Part shown: positions 61,926 through 64,000 of the stretch, piece after piece
How positions within the stretch are numbered: position 1 is the first letter of the stretch
How the letters are laid out: every line of letters starts with the position of its first letter
NCBI GenBank assembly: GCA_017472665.1
Contig: JAFUOS010000001.1
Span: 1 to 64,000 of the forward strand
Length of the DNA stretch: 64,000 nucleotides
Direction of reading: 5' to 3'
DNA from: Tyzzerella sp.
GTDB lineage: Bacteria; Bacillota; Clostridia; Lachnospirales; Lachnospiraceae
Position numbers and translations under genes: made by a program
The notes under the pieces: model-generated
What the model saw: the letters and a program-made list of their open reading frames with translations, nothing else
Database searches by the model: none
Told to the model about the DNA's origin: nothing

Positions 61926-61962
61926 AGGGCTTCGGGGTGTGGAACTCCGGAGCTCTTGTTAT
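61926..61962 (+). terminator. Terminator after the S51 peptidase gene
   Basis: An imperfect AGGGCTTCGGGGT...ACTCCGGAGCTCT stem (61926-61957) with a T-rich run behind it. Confidence 0.65.
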
Positions 61963-62044
61963 TTTATGATTGCGTCTTGAGAGAGAGCTGCTTCTAATCA
62001 AAACTTATTTGAAAAGTCCTCCGTAATTTCGATGGGTATGTGAA

Positions 62045-62479
62045 TTACAGATAAGTTTGGATATCCTGTCTCAAGTCTTCCTCAATTTTAATGAGACGTT
62101 TGCAAACATCTTTTGCAGCTTTGTCGGCATCAGAGTATTCATTTAAATATTGATTTAAAGATTTGACACCCATATCGCAGCCATCGGTAATCAGGTCGGC
62201 GATGGTCGCGTCGCTGTCATCCATTCCCAATTTCATGTTGGTTTTCAACCAGGACATTCCCTTCGCCATGATGCTAGGGTCTTTTTCCTCACTGTTGTAT
62301 TTTGATAACAATTCGTGAGTTTCATTTCCAAGTTTTTCGTGATGGGCTTTGCTCTCGGAGAGCAGCTTCTTTAATTTTTCATCTCTAACAAATTCTAATA
62401 CTTCGTCAATGGATGTGACGGCCATTTTGCTGCCTGCGTCACATTCTTTTAATAAATGGATTGTTTCTTTGTGTTCCAT
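62045..62479 (-). CDS. Ferritin-like four-helix protein (DUF2383-like), unknown function
   Basis: 144 aa. All helical with charged helices: TIHLLKECDAGSKMAVTSID (residues 5-24), AHHEKLGNETHELLSKY and MAKGMSWLKTNMKLGMDDSD. Resembles the small PA2169/DUF2383-like four-helix bundle proteins known in many bacteria. No signal peptide or membrane segment. Good site AAGGAGGCTCACC upstream of the ATG (62479). Divergent to tspO. Confidence 0.7.
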   Translation of the reverse strand: MEHKETIHLLKECDAGSKMAVTSIDEVLEFVRDEKLKKLLSESKAHHEKLGNETHELLSKYNSEEKDPSIMAKGMSWLKTNMKLGMDDSDATIADLITDGCDMGVKSLNQYLNEYSDADKAAKDVCKRLIKIEEDLRQDIQTYL

Positions 62480-62589
62480 GGTGAGCCTCCTTGTTTGTTT
62501 TGGAATAGTATGTGCAGATTGCGTGGGAATTATTACCTATAGTTTGTCATATATTTGTAGTAGTTTTATATGGTTCGGAGGGAATGAGG

Positions 62590-63060
62590 ATGAAAGGAAA
62601 AAAGTTATTGTTGCTTCAATGTATTTTAGTGCCACTTCTTGTGGGAGTGGTTGCGTCGCTGATTACAAGGGGAGGAATGGAGGCGTTTGAGAGCCTTGAA
62701 AAGCCGCCGTTGTCGCCGCCAGGATGGGTGTTTCCGATTGTGTGGACGGTGCTTTATGTGCTAATGGGGATTTCGTCTTATTTGGTGATGACGGCGGGAG
62801 CGGATAAGCAGAAGACGGAGCGGGCGATGATGTTGTATTGGTATCAGTTGGCGGTGAATTTTTTGTGGCCGACGTTTTTCTTTAACTTTCAGTGGTATTT
62901 GTTTTCGTTTGTGTGGTTGGTGATTTTGTGGGTGTTGGTGGTTTTGATGATTTTGGCGTTTTGGAGGATTGATAGGAGGGCGGCGGTGCTTAATATACCG
63001 TACCTTGTGTGGTTGACGTTTGCGGGGTATTTGAATGCGGGGGTGTGGTGGTTGAATTAG
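62590..63060 (+). CDS. tspO: TspO/MBR-family membrane protein
   Basis: 156 aa with five membrane segments. LEKPPLSPPGWVFPIVWTVLY (quoted to 20: EKPPLSPPGWVFPIVWTVLY), the strongly conserved Pro-Trp motif, QLAVNFLWPTFFF, and the end GYLNAGVWWLN. TspO proteins bind porphyrins and act in stress or signalling. Codons are strongly G and T rich (TTG, GTG, GGG, GCG), more than the neighbours. Start 62590 follows CGGAGGGAATGAGG. Confidence 0.9.
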   Translation: MKGKKLLLLQCILVPLLVGVVASLITRGGMEAFESLEKPPLSPPGWVFPIVWTVLYVLMGISSYLVMTAGADKQKTERAMMLYWYQLAVNFLWPTFFFNFQWYLFSFVWLVILWVLVVLMILAFWRIDRRAAVLNIPYLVWLTFAGYLNAGVWWLN

Positions 63061-63429
63061 AGGGGAAGATTTAATGTAATTTGCCGAAGAGACTGGAAAT
63101 ATGTTATAAATAGTGGTAAAATGAGAACAGGGTTATCAGACAGTAAGGATGAAAGGGAAGAGATTCTCTTTATTCTTGCTGTTTTTCTTTTTATGATTCG
63201 AAGACTCAACGTAAATATGTATAATGTGGAAGGTATTATTTATCTGTCACGGCGGCTGGGGAGGAAAATGGTAAGAATGTTGAGTTTGATGGGGTGCAAG
63301 GGATTAGGTAGCAGAAAATAACATTAATTTATCATGAAGGGGAAGGTTCTTATAAGAGAAAACAGCATAAAAATGTAGAATATTAGTGTAAAATAAAAAA
63401 ATAATAATATTTTAAACGAGGTGAATATT
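63061..63429. other. Non-coding stretch between tspO and the DUF4365-like gene
   Basis: I see nothing certain here. A short open frame (63121-63321, plus) has no ribosome site and reads as random. A/T-rich stretches near 63360-63420 may include a promoter for the next gene. Confidence 0.4.
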
Positions 63430-64000
63430 TTGCAGTCAAACAGTAGTGAGTTATACAGACGCCATATAGCAACCCATACTGAACGTTCTGCCGAAGATCG
63501 TGCAGCGGTTTCGACTTTGGAAACACTTCTGATTTCAAATGGAAAGATCAATACGAATTTTTCGTGTGATGATAAATGGCCAAATCATGATGGTACATTT
63601 GAATTTGTATCAAATCCAGAAATATCAAGAATCCCTGAACAGAATTTTATTGTTCAGATAAAGGGAACGCACAATTACACAGAAGCGGATGGAATAATTT
63701 CATATAGTTTGAAGAGTTTAGCGTTTCCGGCTTTTATAGCAAGCGAAGTAACGGCAGATCCTGGAATCCTATTTATTGTTCTTAATCCAGATGTTAGAGG
63801 TGAGAAACGCGTTTTTGGGAAATACTTGTCACCTAGTGTGATTGAATCTATAGATTTCAACAAGAATAGCACTACAATTAAACTTGGTCCTGAAGATGAG
63901 ATAGAAGATACAGATGAAAGTGTTAATAAGTTCTGTAATAAGCTTCAGCGAATTATTGATTTTCACTTGTTTTTACGAAAATTAAATAGAGACAACCTTA
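63430..64000 (+). CDS. DUF4365-like protein, truncated at the window end
   Basis: Open from TTG 63430 to the window end (190 codons so far), with GAGGTGA six bases upstream. Reads ERSAEDRAAVSTLETLLISN at the N-terminus, then a D...D-F-E pattern and NFIVQIKGTHNYTE (residues about 74-87), followed by SLAFPAFIASEV and GILFIVLN. The first block and the VQIKGT motif are those of DUF4365, a PD-(D/E)XK-nuclease-like domain often found in defence-related proteins. The C-terminal part is outside the window, so the full architecture is unknown. Confidence 0.75.
   Translation, partial: MQSNSSELYRRHIATHTERSAEDRAAVSTLETLLISNGKINTNFSCDDKWPNHDGTFEFVSNPEISRIPEQNFIVQIKGTHNYTEADGIISYSLKSLAFPAFIASEVTADPGILFIVLNPDVRGEKRVFGKYLSPSVIESIDFNKNSTTIKLGPEDEIEDTDESVNKFCNKLQRIIDFHLFLRKLNRDNL

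Noticed and set aside
63121-63321. Short plus-strand open frame between tspO and the DUF4365-like gene
   Set aside because: No ribosome site, no recognisable features.

Overview
The window looks like the chromosome of an anaerobic, spore-forming, low-to-mid GC Firmicute, most likely a Lachnospiraceae (Clostridia) gut bacterium. Evidence: sporulation genes (spoIIR, spoIIID, sipL), a DUF5685/J-protein/Hsp70 cluster, an acyl-ACP thioesterase, strong AGGAGG ribosome sites, GTG and TTG starts, and many lipoprotein ABC systems. No rRNA or tRNA gene was seen. This assignment is from gene content only.

Layout. 1-3.2 kb: the 3' end of an IS605-type tnpB element with its right-end RNA, inserted in a thiamine-binding-protein gene at the head of a ThiXYZ-type HMP/thiamine-precursor ABC operon. 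3.3-4.7 kb: aminoacyl-histidine dipeptidase. 4.73-5.86 kb: a 1.1-kb stretch with no convincing protein gene, holding the most unusual structure of the window. This is a five-unit array with an exact 63-bp period (40-nt dyad hairpin plus 23-nt linker; the loops and linkers show no evident similarity to each other), flanked by two inverted, homologous 177-nt structured elements whose closing stems are unrelated in sequence yet each self-complementary. 5.9-9.3 kb: DUF5685, J-protein and Hsp70. 9.5-14.3 kb (minus): Cof phosphatase, murF, ddl, pncB. 14.6-17.1 kb: malQ and plsC. 17.3-18.4 kb: an Rpn-type nuclease and a small protein. 18.6-25.7 kb: PrcB-like lipoprotein, sipL, ispE, GntR regulator, spoIIR, CDF transporter, thioesterase, S1 protein. 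25.7-31.6 kb: dnaE, pfkA, murI, DUF1934. 32-33.6 kb: FKBP/trigger-factor lipoprotein and spoIIID with a sigma-E-like promoter. 33.9-39.6 kb: a maltodextrin-type ABC operon with LacI regulator and a second malQ, preceded by two identical LacI-type operators. 39.8-41.4 kb: guaA. 41.5-49.2 kb: an accessory stretch (DUF5011 lipoprotein, 2'-5' ligase-like protein, membrane-tethered ECF sigma factor, XRE regulator and a sortase-type surface protein, acyltransferase, XRE-AbrB fusion). 49.3-52.7 kb: PRTase-like gene plus an ABC importer. 52.8-56.4 kb: heterodimeric ABC exporter. 56.6-63.1 kb: SDR dehydrogenase, asparagine synthase lacking its N-terminus, mntP, YfcC-type carrier, S51 peptidase, four-helix protein, tspO. 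The window ends inside a DUF4365-like gene.

Most genes are ordinary metabolism, envelope and sporulation functions in short operons separated by clear hairpin terminators. Function names come from recognising motifs and family features by eye; no database search was possible.
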